Program-made: the position numbers and the translations under genes
Assembly: GCA_002753395.1 (NCBI GenBank)
Contig: PEAB01000025.1
Span: 1 to 42,333, forward strand
Direction of reading: 5' to 3'
Origin: Nitrospirae bacterium MYbinv3
GTDB lineage: Bacteria > Nitrospirota > Thermodesulfovibrionia > Thermodesulfovibrionales > Magnetobacteriaceae
DNA length: 42,333 bases
Notes under the pieces: generated by a model
What the model was told of the DNA's origin: nothing
Database searches by the model: none
The model's input: the letters and a program-made list of their open reading frames with translations, nothing else
In this document: positions 1 through 7,401 of the stretch, piece after piece
Layout of the letters: every line of letters starts with the position of its first letter
Numbering within the stretch: position 1 is the first letter of the stretch

Positions 1-7
1 TTTACAT

Positions 8-112
8 CCTTAAGTTAACAGCTTTAGGTCTGAGGGGAGGGGTTGCGAACCCCTGCGCCAGTTGGCAGAGCCTCCCATTATTTGACAAAACCCACGACTT
101 TCTTATGCACCC
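8..112. repeat. Mosaic palindromic intergenic repeat, left-edge copy
   Basis: This stretch holds three modules seen elsewhere in the window. The first is a CTTAAGTTAACAGC-type segment (8-28), which reappears near 21415, 26140 and 29392. The second is a long GC palindrome (about 33-76) containing GGGGTTGCGAACCCC. The third is a TTCTTATGCACCCC segment (about 92-107), also seen near 26435 and, in the other orientation, near 19870 and 42227. No gene is visible here. It could act as a terminator for a gene lying to the left. Confidence 0.6.
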
Positions 113-145
113 CAGAAAGGGCAGGTAGTTGAAAAATATATTATC

Positions 146-173
146 TTTAAGTTATATTTATATACATTATAAT
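146..173 (+). promoter_or_regulatory. Possible promoter of the MORN protein gene
   Basis: A perfect TATAAT lies at 168-173 in a strongly AT-rich stretch, about 41 bases before the ATG at 215. The -35 region (around 146-151, TTTAAG) matches the consensus poorly, so only the -10 is persuasive. Confidence 0.3.
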
Positions 174-214
174 TATTATAATCCGTAAATTTTAAATTAC
201 AAGGTAGAAAGAGT

Positions 215-2872
215 ATGGATAATTCTAATAAAATAGACGATATTTATAAATATTATGAAGTCCTGGGTGTCAGTATAGACGCCAGTGAGGAGCTGGTAAC
301 GCGTGCCTATGAGGAATTGATCAGCATATGGCATCCTGATCTCTTCAAGGAAAATCCCATCTTCCAAAAAGGTGTGACGGAAAAGACTAAGGAGATCAAT
401 CATGCGTATAAGATGGTTTGTGACTTTATAAAGGTGCAGAAGGTTGATTCACGTGGAGAGCAAGAAACAGTTCAAGAAGAAGACATCGCTAAGCAAGCAG
501 AAGAACCTATAATGTTGGAAGAGGACGCTAGATCAGGGGAGATCAACATCGGTTTATTGGAAAAACTCATCGACACAGAGGATAACGATCCAATGGAGGA
601 TCTAGATAACCAGGGTGTGGGCTATGCCGAGGACGTGGACAATGAGGAAGATAGCGATATATTGAACAAGGTCGCAAGTATAATAGAAGATGATATAAGC
701 ACCCAAGACGTCAACTACAACAGGGATGAATATAGTAACTTGCTGGACGAAGTTGCTGTCATACTAAAGAAGGACGATTCGTCAACACAAAGAGAGGACG
801 TAGACACTGACGTTAGCACTAATGAGGAAGTTGCTAGTACACAGGTTGATCATGTATTTAAAGAAGAGGACGCCGGTACGCAGGAAGAGCTTGGCAGCAT
901 TGAGGAAGAGCCCGTTGCATTAGTCGAGGAAGAGGTTGTAGCTTTAGAGGAGGAGCCTATTGCTTTAGATGATCTCGTCGCTGTGCAGGAAGAGGACTCT
1001 GCCGTTGAGGCTGAGGACACCGGTACGCAGGAAGAGCTTGGCGGCGTTGAGGAAGAGCCCGTTGCATTAGTCGAGGAAGAGGTCGTAGCTTTAGAGGAGG
1101 AGCCTGTAACTGTACAAGAGGAGAGCACTGGTGTAGAGGAGGATGTTGTTGCTCAGGAAGGCGACTCCATAATACGGGAAGATGACACCAGCAAACAGGA
1201 AGAGGAGGTTGTCAGTATGCAGGAAGAGGAAGTCATTAGTCATCAAGAGGATGCCGGTACGTATGAAGAAGATACCGCGACTTATGATACAAGCGCTGAA
1301 GATGGTTGTTCAGACACCCAAGCTGTGGCAATCCCAGGTACGTATATAGGCCAATGGCGGGATGGTAAACATAGCGGGCAGGGAACTCACACTGACCACG
1401 ATGGCTCTACGTATGTAGGTGAATGGAGGGAAGGTAAGAAAAGGGGTCAAGGTGTGGTGACTTACGCTGATGGCAGGAAGTATGAGGGTGAGTGGAGAGA
1501 TAATAAGCCCAATGGACAAGGCGTTTATACCTTCCCTAATGGTGAGACGTATGCCGGTGAGTTGAGAGATGGCATGGCTAATGGCTATGGGACTCATTCC
1601 TATGCTGATGGTACCACTTACGAGGGCAACTTGAGGGATGGTCTGGCCTACGGACAAGGGAGATATACGTTCCCTAATGGTGAGACGTATGAGGGTGAAT
1701 TGAGAGATGGTTTGGCTAACGGTCAGGGGACTTATACCTACCTTGACGGTGCAACGTATGTGGGCGAGTGGAAGGATGGCAAGAAGGAGGGGCATGGAAC
1801 TTACGCTTACCCTAATGGCGATCAGTACGTAGGGCAATGGCGCGACGGTCTGTCTGACGGGTATGGCACGTATACATTCCTTGACGGTGCAACGTATGTG
1901 GGCGAGTGGAGTGATGGTTTAACCAATGGCAACGGTACGTTGACCTTTCCTGATGGTGAGACGTACGTTGGTCAGTGGAGGGATGACAGAAAAGAGGGAC
2001 ATGGAACGTTGACCTTTCCTGATGGTGAGAAGTACGTAGGTGAGTGGGTTGATGGTAAAAAAGAGGGGCAAGGGACTTACTCTTACCCTGATGGAGAGAA
2101 GTACATTGGCGAATGGGTAAACGATAAGAAAGAGGGGCAAGGGGCTCAGACCTATCCCAACGGTGAGAAGTACTTGGGTGAGTGGCGTGATGACATGAAA
2201 GACGGTCATGGCACCTATACCTACCCTAACGGTGAGAAGTACGTTGGCGATTGGGTAGAAGATAAGAAGGTAGGCTACGGTTCCTATAACTATACCAACG
2301 GTGAGAAGTATGTGGGCGAATGGAGAGACAACAAACGAGAGGGTCAGGGTACGTATACGTACAATGATGGTTCGTCATACTCAGGTCAGTGGAAGGATAG
2401 CAAGAAGGAGGGACAAGGGACTTACGCTTACCCTGATGGTTCATCGTATGTAGGGCAGTGGAAGGACGGCAAAAAGGATGGTCAGGGAACATACACGTAT
2501 CTTGGCGCTACGTATGTGGGTCAGTGGAGAGACAACAAGCGAGAGGGGCAAGGGACGTTGGCGTTTGACAATGGAGAGAAGTATGTTGGAGAATGGAGAG
2601 ACGGTAAGAAAGAGGGCGATGGTACGATGATCTATACTGATGGAAGGAAGTATGCGGGTCAGTGGAAAGACGGTAAGAAGGATGGCGTAGGGACGTTGAC
2701 CTTCCCTGATGGTTCATCGTATGTGGGTGAGTGGAAGGACGGCAAAAAGGATGGAGATGGTTCGCTTACCAAAACCGATGGCACTGTAATGAGGGGAATC
2801 TGGAGAGACGGTAAGTTAGCAGTCAGAGGGGCAACAAGCAAACCAGAGGACAAGAAATATATAAACACCTAG
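215..2872 (+). CDS. J-domain / acidic linker / MORN-repeat protein
   Basis: The 885-residue protein has three parts. Residues about 10-70 resemble a DnaJ J-domain and keep the HPD tripeptide in IWHPDLF, the motif that stimulates Hsp70 ATPase activity. Residues about 75-370 are very acidic and low in complexity (EEE, VALEEEP, TQEE). They contain a nearly exact duplication of about 50 residues, encoded around 868-960 and 1019-1107. Residues about 373-870 are 22 consecutive MORN repeats of 23 residues (YVGEWRDGKKEGQGTY-like); one is a residue short and the last is degenerate. MORN arrays form elongated beta structures that bind lipids or proteins. No signal peptide or membrane segment is visible, so a cytoplasmic or membrane-peripheral scaffold is the best inference. 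The ATG is preceded by AAGGTAGAAAGAGT, a modest ribosome site. The gene stands alone, and a repeat-filled gap follows it. Confidence 0.85.
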   Translation: MDNSNKIDDIYKYYEVLGVSIDASEELVTRAYEELISIWHPDLFKENPIFQKGVTEKTKEINHAYKMVCDFIKVQKVDSRGEQETVQEEDIAKQAEEPIMLEEDARSGEINIGLLEKLIDTEDNDPMEDLDNQGVGYAEDVDNEEDSDILNKVASIIEDDISTQDVNYNRDEYSNLLDEVAVILKKDDSSTQREDVDTDVSTNEEVASTQVDHVFKEEDAGTQEELGSIEEEPVALVEEEVVALEEEPIALDDLVAVQEEDSAVEAEDTGTQEELGGVEEEPVALVEEEVVALEEEPVTVQEESTGVEEDVVAQEGDSIIREDDTSKQEEEVVSMQEEEVISHQEDAGTYEEDTATYDTSAEDGCSDTQAVAIPGTYIGQWRDGKHSGQGTHTDHDGSTYVGEWREGKKRGQGVVTYADGRKYEGEWRDNKPNGQGVYTFPNGETYAGELRDGMANGYGTHSYADGTTYEGNLRDGLAYGQGRYTFPNGETYEGELRDGLANGQGTYTYLDGATYVGEWKDGKKEGHGTYAYPNGDQYVGQWRDGLSDGYGTYTFLDGATYVGEWSDGLTNGNGTLTFPDGETYVGQWRDDRKEGHGTLTFPDGEKYVGEWVDGKKEGQGTYSYPDGEKYIGEWVNDKKEGQGAQTYPNGEKYLGEWRDDMKDGHGTYTYPNGEKYVGDWVEDKKVGYGSYNYTNGEKYVGEWRDNKREGQGTYTYNDGSSYSGQWKDSKKEGQGTYAYPDGSSYVGQWKDGKKDGQGTYTYLGATYVGQWRDNKREGQGTLAFDNGEKYVGEWRDGKKEGDGTMIYTDGRKYAGQWKDGKKDGVGTLTFPDGSSYVGEWKDGKKDGDGSLTKTDGTVMRGIWRDGKLAVRGATSKPEDKKYINT

Positions 2873-2918
2873 CACGTGCACTTTAACTTATAATTTGGTC
2901 GTCTTAATAGCAATGCAC

Positions 2919-2940
2919 CCCCATGCCTAAAGGCATGGGG
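2919..2940. repeat. Perfect hairpin resembling an IS200/IS605-type right end
   Basis: A 10-bp perfect stem (CCCCATGCCT / AGGCATGGGG) with a two-base loop is followed by GAATTACAC. Right ends of IS200/IS605 tnpB elements often carry a hairpin of this kind just after the tnpB stop codon. No tnpA or tnpB remnant is visible nearby, so this is either a solo end or a terminator for the MORN gene 47 bases upstream. Confidence 0.4.
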
Positions 2941-2962
2941 AATTACACTCGTTACTTAAGTT

Positions 2963-3107
2963 GCTGGATAGGTTTATCCCTACAACGACAGTTTAGAAAT
3001 AGAACATGGCAAAATAAACGGTTTACATGCTTTGGTGTTATTTGAAGTTACCGCAGAAATCAACCGTTTAGACAGGAAGTGACGTTGTAGGGATAAAGTT
3101 ACCCAGC
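2963..3107. repeat. 145-bp element with 25-bp inverted repeats
   Basis: The arms 2963-2987 and 3083-3107 are inverted copies sharing TTTATCCCTACAACG and differing at about four positions. An inner inverted pair (AAACGGTT / AACCGTTT) makes the transcript potentially cruciform or strongly folded. No ORF is visible inside. It could be a MITE-like element or a structured RNA. No clear target duplication was found. Confidence 0.5.
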
Positions 3108-3248
3108 CCTACAATTGCTTAAATTAATGTAGTGTCCACTACTTCTGGCGTGTTTTTAGCATAACTATGTGTTTTTAAATCATTATCTTGAAATTATGCC
3201 ATCCTCCGCGCAGAACATCCGTTATAAAGTAAAAAGGAGATAGATAAC

Positions 3249-3653
3249 ATGCCTATAACATTCGACATAAGAGAGTGTGATACCAAGTTGCGTTCATACC
3301 AGTATTGGTATAGAAGGGGAGACTCTGTCTCCCCTCAGACCCCTCTGCAAGGGGACCAGTCCCCTTGACCCCATTACAATACAACATCTTACATTCTGAA
3401 ACATAATATACCTCTTTGAATGAAACTTAGTATGAGATGTTTTTAGATGGTAAGCGTGAAGGCTTACTTGAGGGTGTACTTGAAGGGGAGCGTAAAGGTT
3501 TGCTTGTTGGTATAGAAATGGCTCTTGAGGTCAAATATGGATATAATCAGGGATATTGAGACATCTGAGGAGCTTAATCAATTAATGCTTTTAATAAAGA
3601 GGTCTGATACGGTAGACGAATTAAGAGAGACTCTCGTTGATATGAATAAATAA
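3249..3653 (+). pseudogene. Rpn-like (PD-(D/E)XK transposase-nuclease tail) pseudogene, split by a repeat
   Basis: An ATG at 3249, preceded by AAGGAG, opens the frame MPITFDIRE. The frame runs into a 154-bp repeat at 3280-3433. Immediately after the repeat the sequence continues as MFLDGKREGLLEG and MALEVKYG, which joins the first part seamlessly when the repeat is removed. A second lesion, a frameshift near 3540-3550, moves the end (ETSEELNQLMLLIKRSD, TAA at 3651-3653) into another frame. The EGKREGLLEG-type helix followed by a short helical tail is typical of the C-termini of Rpn/PD-(D/E)XK family proteins. No catalytic domain is present. The family call rests on remembered similarity. Confidence 0.55.
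3280..3433. mobile_element. Small non-autonomous element interrupting the Rpn-like relic
   Basis: The left end ATACCAAGTTGCGTTCA and the reverse complement of the right end, ATACTAAGTTTCATTCA, match at 14 of 17 positions. The interior carries the GC palindromes GGGGAGACTCTGTCTCCCC and AAGGGGACCAGTCCCCTT. Positions 15120-15215 hold a closely similar left part. Removing these bases restores a continuous reading frame, which makes insertion the simplest explanation. The flanks (GAGTGTG and GAGATGT) are only a rough match as a target duplication. Confidence 0.6.
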
Positions 3654-3686
3654 AAAAACGAACTCCCATTGAACCCCCTTATAAGA

Positions 3687-6600
3687 TCATATCTCTATAC
3701 GAAACTCAGCCCCAACCTCTTTATTACTTACAGAGAGTTTCCAGCCCATATTATTTTCTATTATTGTTTTGGACATGTACAAGCCTATACCAGTACCTTT
3801 ATCTGCTGATTTAGTTGTAAAGTAAGGCTCAAATATCTTATCAACAATATCGCCGGGGATACCTCCGCCGGTATCACATATGCAAACAACCCTTTTGTCG
3901 TTGCACTCTAGTAGGTTAATCTCTATCTTGTCTTCTAATTCACTTCCACTTGGTCTGTTTTCACGTCTTGTAAGAATAGCGTCTCTTGAGTTGTTTATTA
4001 CGTTTAAAATGACCTGTTTAAATTCATTTGGATAACCTAATACATTAAAATCCTTATTGTCAATATGATTTAATTTGAGCTTTATACTGCTTTTTACAAA
4101 TAAAGATGAAAACATTGAGATTAGCTCTTCTATTGCCTTCTTTATATCAAATAATGTTTTTTCTTTAGAAGGTCGTAGAAAGTTGCGAAAATCATCTATC
4201 GTCTTAACCATGAACTGGATCTGCTGCATTATTGTTTGTTCAGATCTCTTAACATACTCATTATCTAATTCGCCATAAGTATAAGCATCACGCAGGTCTT
4301 GTACAATCAGTGAGATTACATTTAAAGGCTGCTTCCATTGGTGTGCGATAGAGTTGATCATCTCACCCATAGCCGCCATTTTGGATTGTTGGATAAGCAT
4401 TTGCTCCTTTTGCCTGGAATTTTCTATCTCCTCCTGAATCTTCATCTCAAGGGTTCTATTTAATTCCTTTAGCTTACTTTCCATCTGTTTCGTTGTAGTG
4501 ATATCTCGTGCTGCCGCAAATACCCCTGTGACCTTGCCGGTATCGTCCTTATACACAGATGCGTTGTACAGGACAGGCGTTGAGTGCCCATCTCTATCTC
4601 TAATAGACAGTTCATAATCTCGAACCTCTCCATCTTCAAACACCCGCCGATAACCTGCTTTAGCCTTTTCTGGTTCAGTAAAGTAGTCAGAAAAATCAGT
4701 TCCAATCAACTCATCTCTTGAATACCCTGTAATAATTTCTGTGGCCTTATTTACGTCGCCTATCTTTCCATCATCTGTGATAGTAACAAGTGGATCCAGG
4801 CTGGTTTCTATAAGATTTCTGTTGTATTTATTTGACGACTTCAAGGATTCATTCATACGCCTGTGTACAATCTGCTCCCACATACCATTTATGAGTAATG
4901 TTATCTGGTTAAGATCAGCTTGTGTATAATCCGTTTCCTTGTTTCCAACGGCCATAACAGCAACGATCTTATCGTGTTCAAACGCAGGTACAACCATTAA
5001 ACTTTTCAGAGATACATGACCTTTGGGATAACCTTTTTTGATAAAATGTGTTGTTTCATAGTCGTTGATTATAACAGGCCTTCTAAGACGTATAGCTTCT
5101 GCCCACATCCCTGCCGATTCTATTAAATAATGTGCGTTATTATTGATAAAATCACACTCTTTCATTACGGATTTTGAGTAGGCCTGATTGATATAAACAG
5201 TCTCATCCTCATTCGTAAACGATATAAAACCAATCACGCTATTAGTTAAACTAATGCTTCTTTCAAGAACAAACTCCATCGTCTCAGTTAGCGGTTTATC
5301 CTCCATCATGTTTAACTTGATCAATGCCTCAAGCCTTGCCTCATTAAGCCTAAGGGATTCCTCTAATTCCTTACGCATCGTAATGTCACGTGCCACTGCG
5401 TAGGTAATACCATGTTCAGGGATAGGATAAGATGACCATTCTATAAATTTATACGTGCCATCCTTACAAGCATAACGGTTTACAAAATGCTCAACAGTCT
5501 GTCCAAGAGCAAGGTCTTCCATCGCGCTAATAGTCGCCTCACGGTCATCTGGATGGATAAACTCAAGGATTGGTTTTGATAACACCTCATCTATGGTATA
5601 ACCAAGCGTTTTCTCAAATGCAACATTAACCCTTCTAAAATAACCACTTATGTCCGCAACACACATCATATCTAAAGACAGATCAAAGATTTTATCCAGT
5701 TCTCTCCGCATCTTTTTACGCTCGGTTATATCTGTGTGTATCGAAATCCACACGTTCCCGTATTTATGATGCTTAAATGTAGAAACAGTTGCATTGCACC
5801 AGAAAGGTGTGCCATTTTTCTTTATGTTGTATACTTCGCCTTCCCATGTCCCTTTTTCTAACAGAGAAGATATAATCTCATTTGCTCTTTCTTCTGGTAA
5901 TGTATCAGAAGGTGCATTTAGTATAGAGACATGTTTGCTTAATAATTCGTTTCTCTCGTAGCAGAACATTTCGTCAAGTTTCGGATTGGTGTATACGATC
6001 GTGCCATTGTCAGCCCTTATCAAAAAGACGCCCTCAGACATGTTTAACAATATTTCACTGTGGATCTGTATCTCCTCTTCCATTATTTTTCTCTCTGTAA
6101 TATCATGGGAAAATCCACATACGCCTGAAATAGCGTCTTTCCCATCCCTGAAAGGGAATTTCAGTGTAAGATAATATCGTTTCCCTATATTGAATATAGC
6201 GTTCTGATTACCCTCAACGTCTCCGATTTCCTCTGACTCAAGGATACTACCAGTATCAATAACGTACCTATCATTTTCCCTGAGTCGTTCTGCCATCCGC
6301 TTATCGAAAAAATCATAGTCGGTATAATCCCGCTCTCTCAAAGCTGATCTGGTGGTATTAAATAATTCTTCTGTTTTCTTGTTAATGAACACGTAATTGC
6401 TATTTTTATCTTTTATATAAACATAGGCATCGATATTATCCATATAATACGAAAATAATCTCTCTGACATATCCAAAGCCCTCTTCTTAGGCATACCCAT
6501 GTTGCATATAAGTTCAACAAGACGTAATAGAAAGTCCATTAATGTTTTTACATATTCTTCTGTAAAAATAGGCACTTTTGATAATTCCTCAAAATACTCT

Positions 6601-7052
6601 CTCTCATCAAACCCAAACTCCCTTGCTTGTCTCATAAAGTATTCGACATCCGGCGATTCAAAGAAAAACTGCCCCGTAAAAAGATTACCCATGTGGATTC
6701 CATCTATAACTATAGGTACTGCGACATCTATCAGACCATTCTTACATCTATAAACGTTATACTTTTCGCCGCTATTAAGTCTGCTCGCCAAGACGGTGTC
6801 GCTCTCTCTACATCTCACTGCTGTCTTAGGATGTATGCGGTGAAACCTTGTACAGACAGGTTGCCAGCCAGTAGCTGTTAATATATTACCCTCTAAGTCA
6901 AGGATAGCCGTAACAGCGCCCGTTAGCTTGGTAAAGCTCTCTGATAAATCCTGAAGCTCTCCAATATCGAAAAGGTCTGACAGCTTATATATCATAGTAT
7001 CTGATGCGGCCTCTGCCTTATGAAACCTTGCCCACACAATACAGGACGGCAT
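3687..7052 (-). CDS. PocR/PAS/GAF sensor histidine kinase
   Basis: Domains in order (numbering from the start at 7052): a PocR-type ligand-binding domain (about 25-185, with CxxxxTxxxRC-like cysteines), three PAS domains with PAC tails (about 200-570), a GAF domain (about 590-740), a fourth PAS (about 745-870), a short coiled coil, the dimerisation/phosphoacceptor helix (His904 in AHQWKQPLN) and a C-terminal HATPase with N, G1 (DTGGGIPG) and G2 (GTGIGLYMSK) boxes. There is no transmembrane segment, so it is a cytoplasmic sensor. The ATG at 7052 is chosen because AGAGAGG lies 7 bases before it; the upstream ATG at 7070 has no such site, and the ATG at 6995 would also give an intact PocR domain. 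The gene overlaps the end of the receiver gene by 35 bases, implying translational coupling. The signal is unknown. Confidence 0.88.
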   Translation of the reverse strand: MPSCIVWARFHKAEAASDTMIYKLSDLFDIGELQDLSESFTKLTGAVTAILDLEGNILTATGWQPVCTRFHRIHPKTAVRCRESDTVLASRLNSGEKYNVYRCKNGLIDVAVPIVIDGIHMGNLFTGQFFFESPDVEYFMRQAREFGFDEREYFEELSKVPIFTEEYVKTLMDFLLRLVELICNMGMPKKRALDMSERLFSYYMDNIDAYVYIKDKNSNYVFINKKTEELFNTTRSALRERDYTDYDFFDKRMAERLRENDRYVIDTGSILESEEIGDVEGNQNAIFNIGKRYYLTLKFPFRDGKDAISGVCGFSHDITERKIMEEEIQIHSEILLNMSEGVFLIRADNGTIVYTNPKLDEMFCYERNELLSKHVSILNAPSDTLPEERANEIISSLLEKGTWEGEVYNIKKNGTPFWCNATVSTFKHHKYGNVWISIHTDITERKKMRRELDKIFDLSLDMMCVADISGYFRRVNVAFEKTLGYTIDEVLSKPILEFIHPDDREATISAMEDLALGQTVEHFVNRYACKDGTYKFIEWSSYPIPEHGITYAVARDITMRKELEESLRLNEARLEALIKLNMMEDKPLTETMEFVLERSISLTNSVIGFISFTNEDETVYINQAYSKSVMKECDFINNNAHYLIESAGMWAEAIRLRRPVIINDYETTHFIKKGYPKGHVSLKSLMVVPAFEHDKIVAVMAVGNKETDYTQADLNQITLLINGMWEQIVHRRMNESLKSSNKYNRNLIETSLDPLVTITDDGKIGDVNKATEIITGYSRDELIGTDFSDYFTEPEKAKAGYRRVFEDGEVRDYELSIRDRDGHSTPVLYNASVYKDDTGKVTGVFAAARDITTTKQMESKLKELNRTLEMKIQEEIENSRQKEQMLIQQSKMAAMGEMINSIAHQWKQPLNVISLIVQDLRDAYTYGELDNEYVKRSEQTIMQQIQFMVKTIDDFRNFLRPSKEKTLFDIKKAIEELISMFSSLFVKSSIKLKLNHIDNKDFNVLGYPNEFKQVILNVINNSRDAILTRRENRPSGSELEDKIEINLLECNDKRVVCICDTGGGIPGDIVDKIFEPYFTTKSADKGTGIGLYMSKTIIENNMGWKLSVSNKEVGAEFRIEI

Positions 7053-7401
7053 CAATAAGCCTCTCTGCATCTATCGGTTTTATAAGGTTAAGACACCTGA
7101 TGTTAGTATGTTCGTCATCGTTAAACGCAGTAGTAATAATAATTGGCTGATCATCATTAATCTCCCTTATCTTAGTAATCATCGTAATACCATCCATCAC
7201 TGGCATTTCTATATCGGTTATCACAATATCAGGGCAGTGCTTCTTGTAGAGTTCCAGACCTTCCTTACCGTTTTGTGACAGCCACAATTCACCAAACCTT
7301 CGTCTCATATATTTACCAAGACTTTCTCTCATTGCATCATTATCCTCTACATATAGGGCAGATAATTGTTTGAGCACCGCTTCATCTCTAATCATTGTCA
7401 C
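7018..7401 (-). CDS. Stand-alone response regulator (receiver domain only)
   Basis: This 127-residue CheY-like receiver has no output domain. Visible landmarks are the acidic pocket (YVEDND, E19/D20), the phosphoacceptor Asp63 in ITDIEMPVMDG, the switch Thr90/Thr91 in IIITTAF and Lys108 in LIKPI. The start is GTG at 7401, sharing GTGA with the stop of the upstream kinase (7398-7400), and its end overlaps the start of the downstream kinase. It therefore sits between two kinases in a coupled operon and probably receives phosphate from one or both. With no output domain, it must act by protein-protein contact or as a phosphorelay intermediate. ATG at 7395 is an alternative start. Confidence 0.9.
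   Translation of the reverse strand: MTMIRDEAVLKQLSALYVEDNDAMRESLGKYMRRRFGELWLSQNGKEGLELYKKHCPDIVITDIEMPVMDGITMITKIREINDDQPIIITTAFNDDEHTNIRCLNLIKPIDAERLIDAVLYCVGKVS

Noticed and set aside
197-403. 68-residue minus-strand ORF at the left edge
   Set aside because: It is antisense to the J-domain coding sequence, which has clear family motifs; there is no ribosome site or recognisable product.
1310-1837. Several minus-strand ORFs inside the MORN gene (for example 175 residues)
   Set aside because: These are shadows produced by the periodic 69-base MORN repeat; their sequences are low-complexity antisense translations.
2963-3107. Integron attC site
   Set aside because: The folded element lacks the conserved GTTRRRY / RYYYAAC core pair in the right positions, and no integrase is present.
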